Part shown: positions 26,238-36,240 of the stretch, piece by piece
Layout: the number at the start of each line of letters is the position of its first letter
Position numbering within the stretch: position 1 is the first letter of the stretch
Source of the DNA: Asaia bogorensis
Lineage (GTDB): Bacteria; Pseudomonadota; Alphaproteobacteria; CACIAM-22H2
Assembly (NCBI GenBank): GCA_945901855.1
Contig: CAMDLT010000002.1
Location: 1-64,000, forward strand
Direction: 5' to 3'
Length of the DNA stretch: 64,000 nt
Translations under genes and position numbers: made by a program
The notes under the pieces: model-generated
Told to the model about the DNA's origin: nothing
What the model saw: only the letters and a program-made list of their open reading frames with translations
The model's database searches: none

Positions 26238-27076
26238 TCCGAAAATGGCAAGATGGCCTCGTCACCGGCGCGCTTTACGCGTTTGCGACCGCACTTAGCC
26301 TCCTGTTCCTCTATCCCTATTGGTGGATGTGCCTCGGCATCTTCCGCAATGCGCGCCAAGTCACCGGCGATCCGCTGCGGCTGTGGCCCGAACAGTTCGA
26401 CTTTTCGATCTTTTCGGAAATCGGACGCATCGGCGGCGTGTCGTTCTGGCAGTACGCGATTAATTCGTTTGCGATCACCGGCGCCTCCACGGCACTCGGC
26501 GTTGTCGTGACGGCAGCAGGCGCCTACGCGCTGACGCGCAAGCCCGAGCTTCCCGGCTTTCGCTGGCTGCGCTACGGCTTTCTCCTCACCATCATGTATC
26601 CTTACATGCTGCTCGTGATCCCGGTCTATATCGTCGTCTTCAAACTCGGCCTGCTCGGCTCGTATGCGGGCATCATTTTGTTTCTGGCGTTGGGGCCGAT
26701 CCAGTCCTTCTTGTTCGACCAGTTCTTCCGCACGTTGCCGCGCGAAGTGATCGAGGCCGGCATTTGCGACGGCGCCAGCGAAGCGCAAATCCTTTTCAAG
26801 ATCGTGCTGCCGATGGCAATGCCCATCTTGGCCACCGTCGGGCTCATCACCTTCCTGATAAACTGGTCGCAATGGTTCCCGATCTTGGTGATCTCGCGCT
26901 CGCCCGACACCTTCACGCTGCCGGTGGCGTTGCTCGCGATGAACGGCGAACTCGGGTCGAATTTTCGCGGCATCATGGCGCTCGCCTTTGTCACGACCTT
27001 GCCCGTGGCGGTACTGTTCGTGTTGGCCCAGCGCCGCGTGATGGAAGGCATGGCCGCAGGAGCCGTCAAAGGATGA
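26234..27076 (+). CDS. Carbohydrate ABC permease, MalG type (importer 2)
   Basis: 280 residues, normal length for the family and without the insertion seen in the importer 1 permeases. Membrane segments begin at ALYAFATALSLLFLYPYWWM; the EAA loop reads REVIEAGICDGASEAQILF. It starts at the ATGA overlap with the preceding permease and ends in another ATGA overlap with the next gene, so four consecutive genes are translationally coupled. Substrate unknown. Confidence 0.92.
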   Translation: MIRKWQDGLVTGALYAFATALSLLFLYPYWWMCLGIFRNARQVTGDPLRLWPEQFDFSIFSEIGRIGGVSFWQYAINSFAITGASTALGVVVTAAGAYALTRKPELPGFRWLRYGFLLTIMYPYMLLVIPVYIVVFKLGLLGSYAGIILFLALGPIQSFLFDQFFRTLPREVIEAGICDGASEAQILFKIVLPMAMPILATVGLITFLINWSQWFPILVISRSPDTFTLPVALLAMNGELGSNFRGIMALAFVTTLPVAVLFVLAQRRVMEGMAAGAVKG

Positions 27077-28206
27077 ACGAAGTTTCGCCGACATTCGATC
27101 TTGGCGCGCGCATCGAAACGGCGCGCGCGCGCAGCCTCGATTGGCTCAAGCGCATGCAGGCGCCGGGAATGCCCAACGGCGTCCTGCGAATTTCGAGCGC
27201 GCACGACGCCGCCAAGTGGCCCGGCGTGCTGCTGCCGGGCACTTACAACGGCATTCTATGCGCAGCCCTGATCGGCGGCTTCGATCGGCTTGCGATCGAG
27301 GCGCCCGCACTCGTCGCGTGGCTCGAAAGTTTCCGTCGGCCCGACGGCATCTTCCGGCTGCCCGAGATGCGCGACGATGCCGTGTTCAAGAAGCCCGATA
27401 TCGGCGAAACGTGGCGCTATATCGATTTCCACATCACGAACTACAGCCTCGGCGCCATCGAGGCGCTCGACCCTACGCGCAAACCCGTGCTCCATTTTGC
27501 GCGGCCCTATCTCGATCCGACGTATCTCAAAGCGTGGCTTGCCGAGCGCGATTTGCGCGATCCTTGGCAGGAGGGCAACAACATCGTCAATCTGGCCGGC
27601 TTCCTGCTTGCCTTCGAGCGCCACGGCGATGCAGGCAAACGCGCGGCCGTTGCCGCATGCCTTGATATTCTGTTCGATTGGCACGACCGCCTCCAGGAAC
27701 CCAGCACCGGTTTTTGGGGCGTCGGCCAGCATGCGGACCCGGTGCGCCTGCTGCACGCGATGGCGGGCTCGATGCACAACTATCATCTTTGGTACGCGCG
27801 GGGACGCAAGCTGCCCTATTTCGAGCAAGCAATCGGCTATTGCCTGACGCTGCCGCCGCAGGTGGACAGCGCGTGCATCGATGTCGATGTCGTCGACGTG
27901 CTGGTCCACGGCCTCTCCGCGGGCCGCGCCCCGCAAGCCGCAGCACATGCATGGCTTGCAGCGATTCTGGCCGCCATTCTTGACGACCAGAACGCCGATG
28001 GCGGCTTTGCCGACGTGCGCACGGGCACGCGCCGGCAAGATGGCTGGGTGCGCGGCTACGAAGAACCGCAAGGCCTGTCGAATACGTTTGCAACATGGTT
28101 CCGTTGGATTGCGATCGCGATGGCGAGCGACGTGCTGTTTCCGGGCCGCTGGCAGTGGAACTTCCGCCGCTCGATCGGCATCGGCTATCGCGGCACTGCG
28201 CTATGA
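27073..28206 (+). CDS. Unrecognised protein, possible alpha/alpha-toroid enzyme in sugar operon
   Basis: 377 residues that I cannot assign to a named family. Visible features: repeated aromatic/Gly-Gly turns, such as LDWLKRMQAPGMPNGVL, SFRRPDGIFRL, STGFWGVGQHADP and DDQNADGGF, spaced like the helical-hairpin repeats of terpenoid-cyclase/prenyltransferase or glycosidase (alpha/alpha) barrels. Conserved-looking polar clusters are WRYIDFHITNY, QEGNN and MHNYHLWYARG. No signal peptide or membrane segment. It is coupled by ATGA to the permease before it and the GH2 gene after it, so a role in processing the imported carbohydrate is likely. It could be a glycoside hydrolase, a lyase or an epimerase; no catalytic residues can be named. 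Confidence 0.6.
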   Translation: MNEVSPTFDLGARIETARARSLDWLKRMQAPGMPNGVLRISSAHDAAKWPGVLLPGTYNGILCAALIGGFDRLAIEAPALVAWLESFRRPDGIFRLPEMRDDAVFKKPDIGETWRYIDFHITNYSLGAIEALDPTRKPVLHFARPYLDPTYLKAWLAERDLRDPWQEGNNIVNLAGFLLAFERHGDAGKRAAVAACLDILFDWHDRLQEPSTGFWGVGQHADPVRLLHAMAGSMHNYHLWYARGRKLPYFEQAIGYCLTLPPQVDSACIDVDVVDVLVHGLSAGRAPQAAAHAWLAAILAAILDDQNADGGFADVRTGTRRQDGWVRGYEEPQGLSNTFATWFRWIAIAMASDVLFPGRWQWNFRRSIGIGYRGTAL

Positions 28207-29957
28207 CAGTCGACGATCCGTTTGCGCATCTGCACGACGAAGACTACGCGGCTGTCTTCTCGCGCGACTGGATTGGCGCCGACAGCTACGTGGACCCAGG
28301 TGGCCGCGCGTTCGAATCGCTCGACGGCGAGTGGCAGATGACGCTCGATCCGTTCGACGAAGGTTTGCGCCAACGCTGGTATTCGCTCGACACGCAACCG
28401 CCCGAGCGCTGGCGCGTGCCGCGCGACTACGATCCGGGCGGGGCCGACAGCGTGCCCGTGCCGTCGTGCTGGAACCTGCTGCGCCCCGACCTCAAGCATT
28501 ACGAGGGCGCAGTCTGGTACGTGCGCCATTTCGACGCTACACCCCACGCCGCGGCGACGAGCGTGCTGTCGTTCGGGGCGGCCAACTACGCGGCGCGCGT
28601 CTTCTTGAACGGAAAGTTCGTCGGCGCGCATCGCGGCGGCTCGACGCCGTTTTGCATCGATGTTTCGGCCGCCCTTGTGTCGGGCAACAACCGGCTGATG
28701 GTGCATGTCGAAAACCGCCGCCGCAACGACCGCGTGCCAATGGGGCATTTCGACTGGTTCAACTATGGCGGCCTGCACCGCGCGGTACGCTTGATGCGGC
28801 TGCCCATTGCGCACATCAAGCGATTCGCCGCGTATCTGGCAGATGGCGGCATCGAAGCGTCGCTCGAAATGTCGCGCCCCATCGACGCCACCGCCGCGCT
28901 TTCGATCCCGGAACTCGGCCTCTCGGCCGCAATCCGGATCGAGAAGGGCAAAGGCCGGCTGCGCGTTTCGGCGAAACCCGTTTTGTGGTCGCCGGAACGC
29001 CCCAAGCTCTACGATATCGAAATCGCCTGCGACGGCGACCGCGTCCGCGAACGTGTCGGTTTTCGGCGCATCGAAGTTTCGGGCACGCAGATTCTCCTCA
29101 ACGGCGCGCCGATCCGCCTCAAGGGCGCCTGCGTGCACGAGGACGATGTCGAACTCGGGCGATGCACGAACGAGTCAGACATCGAGCGGCGCCTTGGCGA
29201 CGTCAAGGCACTGGGTGGAAACTTCTTGCGCCTTGCGCACTATCCGCACGACCAGCGCGTCGCGCAGATGGCCGACGCGGCAGGCGTAATGCTATGGGCC
29301 GAAATCCCGGTCTATTGGGCGATCGATTTCGCCAATCCCGACACCTATGCCGACGCGGAGAACCAGCTCTTGGAACTGGTCGCACGCGATCGCAACCGCG
29401 CGAGCATCGTCTTGTGGGGAGTCGGCAACGAAAATGCCGACACCGACGCGCGCTTCCAGTTCATGGCAAAGCTCGCGGACGCCGCGCGGAATGCAGACCC
29501 CACACGGCTCGTATCGGCCGCCTGTCTTGTCAATCGCGAGCATTTCCGCATCGAAGATCGGCTGGCCGACAAGCTGGACGTGATCGGCCTCAACGAATAT
29601 TTCGGCTGGTACGAGCCCGACGCCAGCGACCTCGCCCGACTCCTCGACAATTCCAATCCCGGCAAGCCCGTGCTTGTCAGCGAAACGGGGGCGGACGCCC
29701 AGGCCGGTTTACATGGCGACGACAGGCTGCTTTTCGGCGAGGAACGCCAGGCGGCATTCTACCGCAACCAGCTCGACATTCTGCGCCAGTACCCGTACGT
29801 GCAGGGTATGGCGGCGTGGCTGCTCTACGATTTTCGGTCCGAGCGGCGCCAGACGCGCTTTCAACGCGGCTGGAATCGCAAGGGTCTGATCGCCGAGGAT
29901 AAAACCACGCGCAAAAAGGCCTTTGGGGCCTTGCGCGACGCCTGGGCGAACTGGTAG
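28203..29957 (+). CDS. Glycoside hydrolase family 2 enzyme
   Basis: 584 residues, near the length of beta-glucuronidases and compact GH2 enzymes. The N-terminal jelly-roll (about 1-190) has VPVPSCWNLLRPDLKHYEGA and HFDWFNYGGLHR, then an Ig-like domain and the TIM barrel. The acid/base Glu lies in GVGNENAD (about residue 407) and the nucleophile Glu in SETGAD (about 492). There is no signal peptide, so it acts on imported sugar. ATGA overlap with the preceding gene. Beta-glucuronidase, beta-galactosidase and beta-mannosidase all belong to this family. The CE15-like neighbour makes a glucuronic-acid substrate attractive, but that is inference. Confidence 0.9.
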   Translation: MTVDDPFAHLHDEDYAAVFSRDWIGADSYVDPGGRAFESLDGEWQMTLDPFDEGLRQRWYSLDTQPPERWRVPRDYDPGGADSVPVPSCWNLLRPDLKHYEGAVWYVRHFDATPHAAATSVLSFGAANYAARVFLNGKFVGAHRGGSTPFCIDVSAALVSGNNRLMVHVENRRRNDRVPMGHFDWFNYGGLHRAVRLMRLPIAHIKRFAAYLADGGIEASLEMSRPIDATAALSIPELGLSAAIRIEKGKGRLRVSAKPVLWSPERPKLYDIEIACDGDRVRERVGFRRIEVSGTQILLNGAPIRLKGACVHEDDVELGRCTNESDIERRLGDVKALGGNFLRLAHYPHDQRVAQMADAAGVMLWAEIPVYWAIDFANPDTYADAENQLLELVARDRNRASIVLWGVGNENADTDARFQFMAKLADAARNADPTRLVSAACLVNREHFRIEDRLADKLDVIGLNEYFGWYEPDASDLARLLDNSNPGKPVLVSETGADAQAGLHGDDRLLFGEERQAAFYRNQLDILRQYPYVQGMAAWLLYDFRSERRQTRFQRGWNRKGLIAEDKTTRKKAFGALRDAWANW

Positions 29958-29974
29958 TCGCTGTTTTGTCACTT

Positions 29975-30886
29975 ATGGACAGGATGGCGGCGTTGGCAAA
30001 AAAGCGTTTGGTTGCCGTTGGGGCGGTCTGCGAAACCTCGGTCTATCGCGTGGAGACGATCCCCGCGCCGCCTGCCAAAGCGATGGCAAGCATGGCAAGC
30101 CGCGTTGCCGACGGCATGGCGATCTCGGCCGCCTATGCGTTTGCCAAACTGGGCGGGCAAGCGGCGGCGTGGGCGCGCGTGGGCGACGATGCGCGCGGCC
30201 GCCAGATCCGCGAAGCGCTTGGCGCGGACGGGCTGGACGTATCTGGCATTCGCAGTGCGGCTGGCGGCCACTCCTCGCATGCGTGCGTCATCGTGGATGC
30301 GCGCGGCGAACGATTGGTCGTCCCCTTCCACGACCGCGATCTGGATCCAAGCGCGGCCTGGCTGCCGCTGGACGAACTCAAGCGCGCCGACTATCTGCTG
30401 TGCGACGTGCGCTGGGTCGAGGGCGCGGAAGCAGCCCTCTACGCCGCCAAAGCGCAGGGCCTGCCCGCAATGCTCGACGCCGACGTGGGACCGGTCGAGA
30501 TCTTGCGCCGCTTGGTGCCGCTGGCAACGCACGCAGTGTTTTCGGATGCCGGGCTGTTTGCCTATACGGGTCTTGGCGCCGTCGAGCCCGCCTTGCGCGA
30601 AGTCGCCAAAGGGCATCGCGGCCATATTGGCGCAAGCTGCGGGGCGGACGGTTACATGTGGCTGGAAGACGGCAATGTGCGCCACGCGCCTGCCCCCAAA
30701 ATCGCCGTTCTCGACACATTGTCGGCGGGCGACATCTTCCACGGCGCCCTGGCGCTGGCTTTGGCCGAAGGGCGGCCAATGGACAAGGCCGCGCATTTTG
30801 CGTGCGTAGCCGCCTCGCTCAAATGCACGCGCTTCGGCGGCAGGCTCGGCTGCCCGTCGCGCGCCGAAACCGACGCCGCCCTTTAG
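29975..30886 (+). CDS. PfkB-family sugar kinase
   Basis: About 303 residues of ribokinase fold. N-terminal VAVGAVCETSVYRVETIPAPPAK and the substrate-binding stretch VADGMAISAAYAFAKLGG precede the C-terminal motif DTLSAGDIFHG, whose second Asp is the catalytic base. The variant SAGD replaces the usual GAGD. It probably phosphorylates the sugar released by the GH2 enzyme. The start is uncertain: ATG at 29975 has no clear ribosome-binding site, and ATG 29984 or TTG 29993 (with AGGA upstream) are alternatives. Last gene of the operon; it overlaps the convergent TRAP gene by 4 bp. Confidence 0.85.
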   Translation: MDRMAALAKKRLVAVGAVCETSVYRVETIPAPPAKAMASMASRVADGMAISAAYAFAKLGGQAAAWARVGDDARGRQIREALGADGLDVSGIRSAAGGHSSHACVIVDARGERLVVPFHDRDLDPSAAWLPLDELKRADYLLCDVRWVEGAEAALYAAKAQGLPAMLDADVGPVEILRRLVPLATHAVFSDAGLFAYTGLGAVEPALREVAKGHRGHIGASCGADGYMWLEDGNVRHAPAPKIAVLDTLSAGDIFHGALALALAEGRPMDKAAHFACVAASLKCTRFGGRLGCPSRAETDAAL

Positions 30887-33027
30887 CGCCGCGCCATCAT
30901 CTGGCGCACCAGAACAGGCGCCGCGAGCACGGCGCCCATTGCCGCACCCGTCCCGGTGCCCGCGATGATCGGCAGCGCCGCGAGCCCCAGCAGCACGCGC
31001 TCCCATTTGGCAAGGGGGGCGAGCATCCAGCCCGCGAACGACGCCGACAGCAGCGTCACGCTCGCAAGGCAGGTCGAAGCGGCAGCCAAAAATTTAAGCC
31101 AGGTGAAATCGGGGACCGCGATCAGCAGCGACGGCGAAAAGACAAACACGAACGGCACGAGGATCTTGCCGAGCGCGAGCCGGAAGGCCGTATTGCCGGT
31201 GCGGAACGGATCGGCCCCCGCCATGCTCGCCCCCGCATAAGCGGCGATCGCGACGGGCGGCGTGATATCGGCAAGCACGCCGTAGTAGAAAACGAAGAAA
31301 TGCGCCACAAGCGGCGTTACCCCCAGCATCGCCAAGGCCGGCGTCGCGACCGTGACCATGATGATGTAGGTGGCCGTCGTCGGCACGCCGCAGCCCAGCA
31401 TGATGCACACGATCGCAGTCAGCACGAGCGTGAAGAACAGCGTGGCGCCCTTCACCTCGACCAACGCGAAGGGCAGCAACTCCACCAGCGCGCGCGCCCA
31501 TTGGTCGGCGAGCGACGTGACGATCCACGAGATTTTGAAGCCGACGCCCGTCAATGTCACCACGCCCACGATGATGCCCACCGTCGCGGCTGCAGCACCC
31601 ACGCCGATCGCGTATTTGGCTCCCAGTACAAAGGCATCGACGATATCGGCGGCCAGTTTGCGGCCGTCGATGCGGGTCAAAATGCCGTGCGCGATCGCGG
31701 CCGCGCACAGCAAGGCCGCCACGGCGTTGACGCCAGGCACGCGCAAAAACTCGCTCGGCGCCGCCACGACCATGAACAACGCGAAGACGAGCGCCGTCGC
31801 CGCGCGCCAGCGCGCGAGGCCGACCACCAGACAGCCCGTGATGCCCCAGAACGCCGCCAGATAGGGCGTGTAGCCGTTGAACAGCACCAGCACCAGCGCG
31901 ACAAGCGGTGCAAGCGTGGGCCAGTCGGCTGCAAAGACGTCGCGTAAATTCGGGATCTCGGCGTCGGTAAGGCCGCGCATGCCCGAGCGCTTCGCCTCGA
32001 AATGCACCTGCATCAGCACGCCAAAAAAATGCACAAAGGCCGGGAAAATCGCGGCGACCACGATCGTCGCATAGGGCAGATTCAAAAACTCGACCATCAG
32101 GAAGGCGGCCGCCCCCATGATCGGCGGCGTGATCTGGCCGCCGGTAGCGGCCGTCGATTCGACCGCCGCCGCAAAATGGCGCTGGTAGCCGAGCCGGATC
32201 ATCATCGGAATTGTCAGCGACCCCACCGTCACCGTGTTGGCGACGGACGATCCCGACAGCATGCCGAACATGGCCGAGCCGAAAATCGAAATCTTCGCGG
32301 GACCGCCCGCAAAACGTCCTGCTGCCGCCGCAGCGATGCCCAAGAACAGGCGGCCAAGACCGATGCGCGTAGCAAGCACGCCGAACAGGACAAAATGAAA
32401 CACATACGTTGCGACCACCCCAAGGGCGACGCCGTACACGCCTTGGCTGGTGAGATAGAGATGGTTGACGAGCGTGCTCCAGGTCGCGCCCGGATGCAGG
32501 AAGATGCCTGGAAACCACGTGCCGAAAATCGCGTAGACCATCGCGAACAAGGCGATCAGCGGCAAGCCCCAGCCGATCGCGCGGCGCGTGGCTTCGACCA
32601 TCAAGACGACCGTGAGCGTGCCCATCGCGACGTCGAGCGTCGACGGGTTGCCGACGCGAAACACAAGATCTTCGAAGATATACGGCACATAGAGGCTCGA
32701 GACCGCCGCTGCCGCCGCCATCAGCCAATCGTGGAGCGGAATGCCGCCCGGTCGCAGCGCGCTCGAACCGCGCACCGCGCGCCCGTCGCTGTGGCGCGCC
32801 GAAAACACCAAAAAGATGAGCCCGAGCACGAACGCTAGGTGGATGCCGCGATGCGTAACCTCGCGCAGCAGGCCGAAACCGGCCGTGTAGTAATGGAAGA
32901 ACGAAAGCACCAGAAGCAAGCCGCCGACCAGCAAACTGGTTGCCGTCGGCAGTTTGCGGAACTGCATTTCGGGATCGAGTTCTTCTTCGAGGCGCGCGAG
33001 TTCGTCGACGGTCGGCTGTTTGAGCAT
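30883..33027 (-). CDS. TRAP transporter fused permease (DctQ-DctM fusion, TAXI type)
   Basis: 714 residues, strongly hydrophobic with many membrane segments. A short cytoplasmic N-terminus and the small-subunit-like region (about 30-150) are fused to the large DctM-like permease (about 150-650), which carries ATGGQITPPIMGAAAFLM and MLGCGVPTTATYI, motifs of TRAP large subunits. It uses an ion gradient rather than ATP to import an organic acid presented by the TAXI binding protein encoded just upstream. The start ATG at 33027 is chosen because the open frame further upstream is antisense-like and overlaps the binding-protein gene. Confidence 0.92.
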   Translation of the reverse strand: MLKQPTVDELARLEEELDPEMQFRKLPTATSLLVGGLLLVLSFFHYYTAGFGLLREVTHRGIHLAFVLGLIFLVFSARHSDGRAVRGSSALRPGGIPLHDWLMAAAAAVSSLYVPYIFEDLVFRVGNPSTLDVAMGTLTVVLMVEATRRAIGWGLPLIALFAMVYAIFGTWFPGIFLHPGATWSTLVNHLYLTSQGVYGVALGVVATYVFHFVLFGVLATRIGLGRLFLGIAAAAAGRFAGGPAKISIFGSAMFGMLSGSSVANTVTVGSLTIPMMIRLGYQRHFAAAVESTAATGGQITPPIMGAAAFLMVEFLNLPYATIVVAAIFPAFVHFFGVLMQVHFEAKRSGMRGLTDAEIPNLRDVFAADWPTLAPLVALVLVLFNGYTPYLAAFWGITGCLVVGLARWRAATALVFALFMVVAAPSEFLRVPGVNAVAALLCAAAIAHGILTRIDGRKLAADIVDAFVLGAKYAIGVGAAAATVGIIVGVVTLTGVGFKISWIVTSLADQWARALVELLPFALVEVKGATLFFTLVLTAIVCIMLGCGVPTTATYIIMVTVATPALAMLGVTPLVAHFFVFYYGVLADITPPVAIAAYAGASMAGADPFRTGNTAFRLALGKILVPFVFVFSPSLLIAVPDFTWLKFLAAASTCLASVTLLSASFAGWMLAPLAKWERVLLGLAALPIIAGTGTGAAMGAVLAAPVLVRQMMARR

Positions 33028-33046
33028 GTGCAGATGCGCCTCGATC

Positions 33047-33072
33047 CCCCTCCCGCACGCAGGCGGGAGGGG
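33047..33072 (-). terminator. Perfect GC-rich hairpin between TRAP binding protein and permease
   Basis: CCCCTCCCGC (33047-33056) and GCGGGAGGGG (33063-33072) form a perfect 10-bp stem with a 6-nt loop, between the binding-protein stop and the permease start. There is no T-tract in either direction, so it is more likely an mRNA-stabilising or attenuating element, or a dispersed palindromic repeat, than a full terminator. Confidence 0.55.
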
Positions 33073-33092
33073 CACGGGAGAAAGAAAAACCG

Positions 33093-34073
33093 TTACGTCA
33101 TCAAACCCGCTTCTTTGTAGAAGCGCGCCGCCCCTTCGTGCAGCGGCACGCCGAGCAGGCCGCTCAAGGCCGTCGCCTTCTGGATCGACTTGCCCTTGGC
33201 GTGGCCGGCATCGAGAGCCATGCGTGTCTTGTCGCTCCACAAAGCCTTGGTCACGGCATAGACAGTTGCCGCCGGAATCTTCGACGACGTCACCCAGTGC
33301 GCGCCGACCGCGACGGTCTTGACCGCCCCGACGTCCTTGTAAGTGCCGGCCGGAATTTCGTCGGCCGCGAAGAACGGAAAGTCTTTGGCGAGTTTTTCGG
33401 CGCCAGCGCCCGTGATCGGCAGGATATCGATGCCCGACCCGGTCGAGGCGAGTTCGGAGATCGCCGCCGCGGGAAAGCCGCCGGTGAAGAAGAACGCGTC
33501 GACCGAGCCGTCCTTCATTTTTTCGGCCGCTTGGTTCGGCTTCAGGAACTCGGCCACCACGTCGCGATCGCCAAGGCCGTACACCGCCAAGATGGCGCGC
33601 GCATTGACGAGCGTGCCCGAGCCCGGCTCGTCGAGCGACACCTTCTTGCCCTTGAGGTCGGCAACGCTGCGCACGTTGGCGGCCTTGCGCACCACCAGAT
33701 GGACCGATTCGGGATAGAGATTGGCGATCGAGCGCAGCTCTTGGATCTTCGGCTTGCCTTCGAAAATGCCCGTCCCGGTATAGGCCCAAAAGGCGACATC
33801 GGCCTGGGTGAAGCCGGATTCGGCAGCACCGCCGACGATCGCGTTCACGTTGGCAACCGACCCGTTGCTCGCGACGGCCGTCGAGACGAGCTGCGGCGGC
33901 GCCGAGATCGCGTTGGCGATCAGCCCGCCGATCGGATAATAGGTGCCGGCCGTGCCGCCCGTACCGATGCGGAAAAAGGCGGGCGCCTGCGCGAACGCGC
34001 CGCGCGACGCCAACGCCAAACTGCTGGCACCCGCCAAAGCAAGTGCGGAACGGCGCGTCAAAAAGCTTTTCAT
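33093..34073 (-). CDS. TAXI-family TRAP transporter solute-binding protein
   Basis: 326 residues. The signal sequence MKSFLTRRSALALAGASSLA has a twin-arginine-like RR followed by a hydrophobic core, with cleavage near AFAQA. The mature protein starts FFRIGTGGTAGTYYPIGGLIAN, the hallmark of TAXI proteins, and includes ELRSIANLYPESVHLVVRK. It binds a dicarboxylate or amino-acid-like substrate in the periplasm and delivers it to the fused permease. AGGAG precedes the ATG at 34073. Substrate not determinable from sequence. Confidence 0.93.
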   Translation of the reverse strand: MKSFLTRRSALALAGASSLALASRGAFAQAPAFFRIGTGGTAGTYYPIGGLIANAISAPPQLVSTAVASNGSVANVNAIVGGAAESGFTQADVAFWAYTGTGIFEGKPKIQELRSIANLYPESVHLVVRKAANVRSVADLKGKKVSLDEPGSGTLVNARAILAVYGLGDRDVVAEFLKPNQAAEKMKDGSVDAFFFTGGFPAAAISELASTGSGIDILPITGAGAEKLAKDFPFFAADEIPAGTYKDVGAVKTVAVGAHWVTSSKIPAATVYAVTKALWSDKTRMALDAGHAKGKSIQKATALSGLLGVPLHEGAARFYKEAGLMT

Positions 34074-34141
34074 GGGAGTCTCCTCGGGGTTTTTACGCGA
34101 AATCGCTGTCAAACGACTGTGGCCCGAGAATGCCCCCAAGA

Positions 34142-35449
<1,308 letters not shown>

Positions 35450-36148
35450 CTAGACGCCGAGCATGTCGGCGAGATGCAGCAGATCGTTCGCGACATAGTT
35501 CCAGTCGCCCTCGGCGCGAAGATCGGCCTTTTGTGCTGGGCCGTATTCGCCCACGCGCGGCACGAAGGCCGTCATCAGCCCGTGGCCTTGGGCGGCGCGC
35601 AGATCGTTGTTGTGCGCGGCCGTCAGCATGACGTCGCCGGGTTTGCAGCCCAGCATTTCGACCGCGCCCAAATAGGTCGCGGGCAATGGCTTGTAGGCTT
35701 TGAAAACCTCGCTCGACAGAACGGTGTCCCACGGCAGGCCCACCCGCTTGGCCATATCGACCAGCAGGCGCACATTGCCGTTCGACAGCGGCGACAGGAT
35801 GTATTTTGTCTTGAGCCGCACGAGCCCCGCCACCGTATCGGGCCATGGGTCGAGGCGATGCCAGGCAAAATTGAGCTCGTCCGCTTCGGCCTCATCGAGC
35901 GGCAGGCAGAATTGCTTGCACAGCACGACCAGCGTTTCGCGGTGGAGCGTATCGAGCGGCACATAGGGCCGCTTGCCGCTGCTGACCGCTGCCATGGACG
36001 GCACATAATGCGAGCGCCACGTATCGGCAAAGGCGAGCGCATCGACGCTGGCGCCTTTGCGCGCAGCCATGGCAGCAACTTCGCGCGCAACCGACGTGCG
36101 CCAATCGACGCAGGTGCCGAATACATCGAACAAAATTGCGACAGGCAT
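35450..36148 (-). CDS. HAD-superfamily haloacid dehalogenase, type II
   Basis: 232 residues. The nucleophile Asp is in ILFDVFGTCVDW, motif II is LSPLSNGN and motif III Lys lies in FKAYKPLPATY; AAHNNDLRAAQGHGL completes the fold. These match L-2-haloacid dehalogenase-like enzymes, which hydrolyse 2-haloalkanoic acids, though many relatives act on other substrates. The ATG at 36148 lies 11 nt after GAGGG. It is just upstream of eno in the same direction. The actual substrate is unknown. Confidence 0.88.
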   Translation of the reverse strand: MPVAILFDVFGTCVDWRTSVAREVAAMAARKGASVDALAFADTWRSHYVPSMAAVSSGKRPYVPLDTLHRETLVVLCKQFCLPLDEAEADELNFAWHRLDPWPDTVAGLVRLKTKYILSPLSNGNVRLLVDMAKRVGLPWDTVLSSEVFKAYKPLPATYLGAVEMLGCKPGDVMLTAAHNNDLRAAQGHGLMTAFVPRVGEYGPAQKADLRAEGDWNYVANDLLHLADMLGV

Positions 36149-36240
36149 GGCGCGTCCCTCGGAAATATACAAGAGCGGACAAGGGCGTAGCAGACGGCGT
36201 CGCGCGCGACAAGAGCCCGCACCCGCGCTAGAATCGTCGC

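Noticed and set aside
30883-33789. Extended start for the TRAP permease at 33789
   Set aside because: The extension is antisense-like, overlaps most of the TAXI binding-protein gene, and its Arg/Gly-rich sequence has no membrane character; ATG 33027 matches the family N-terminus.
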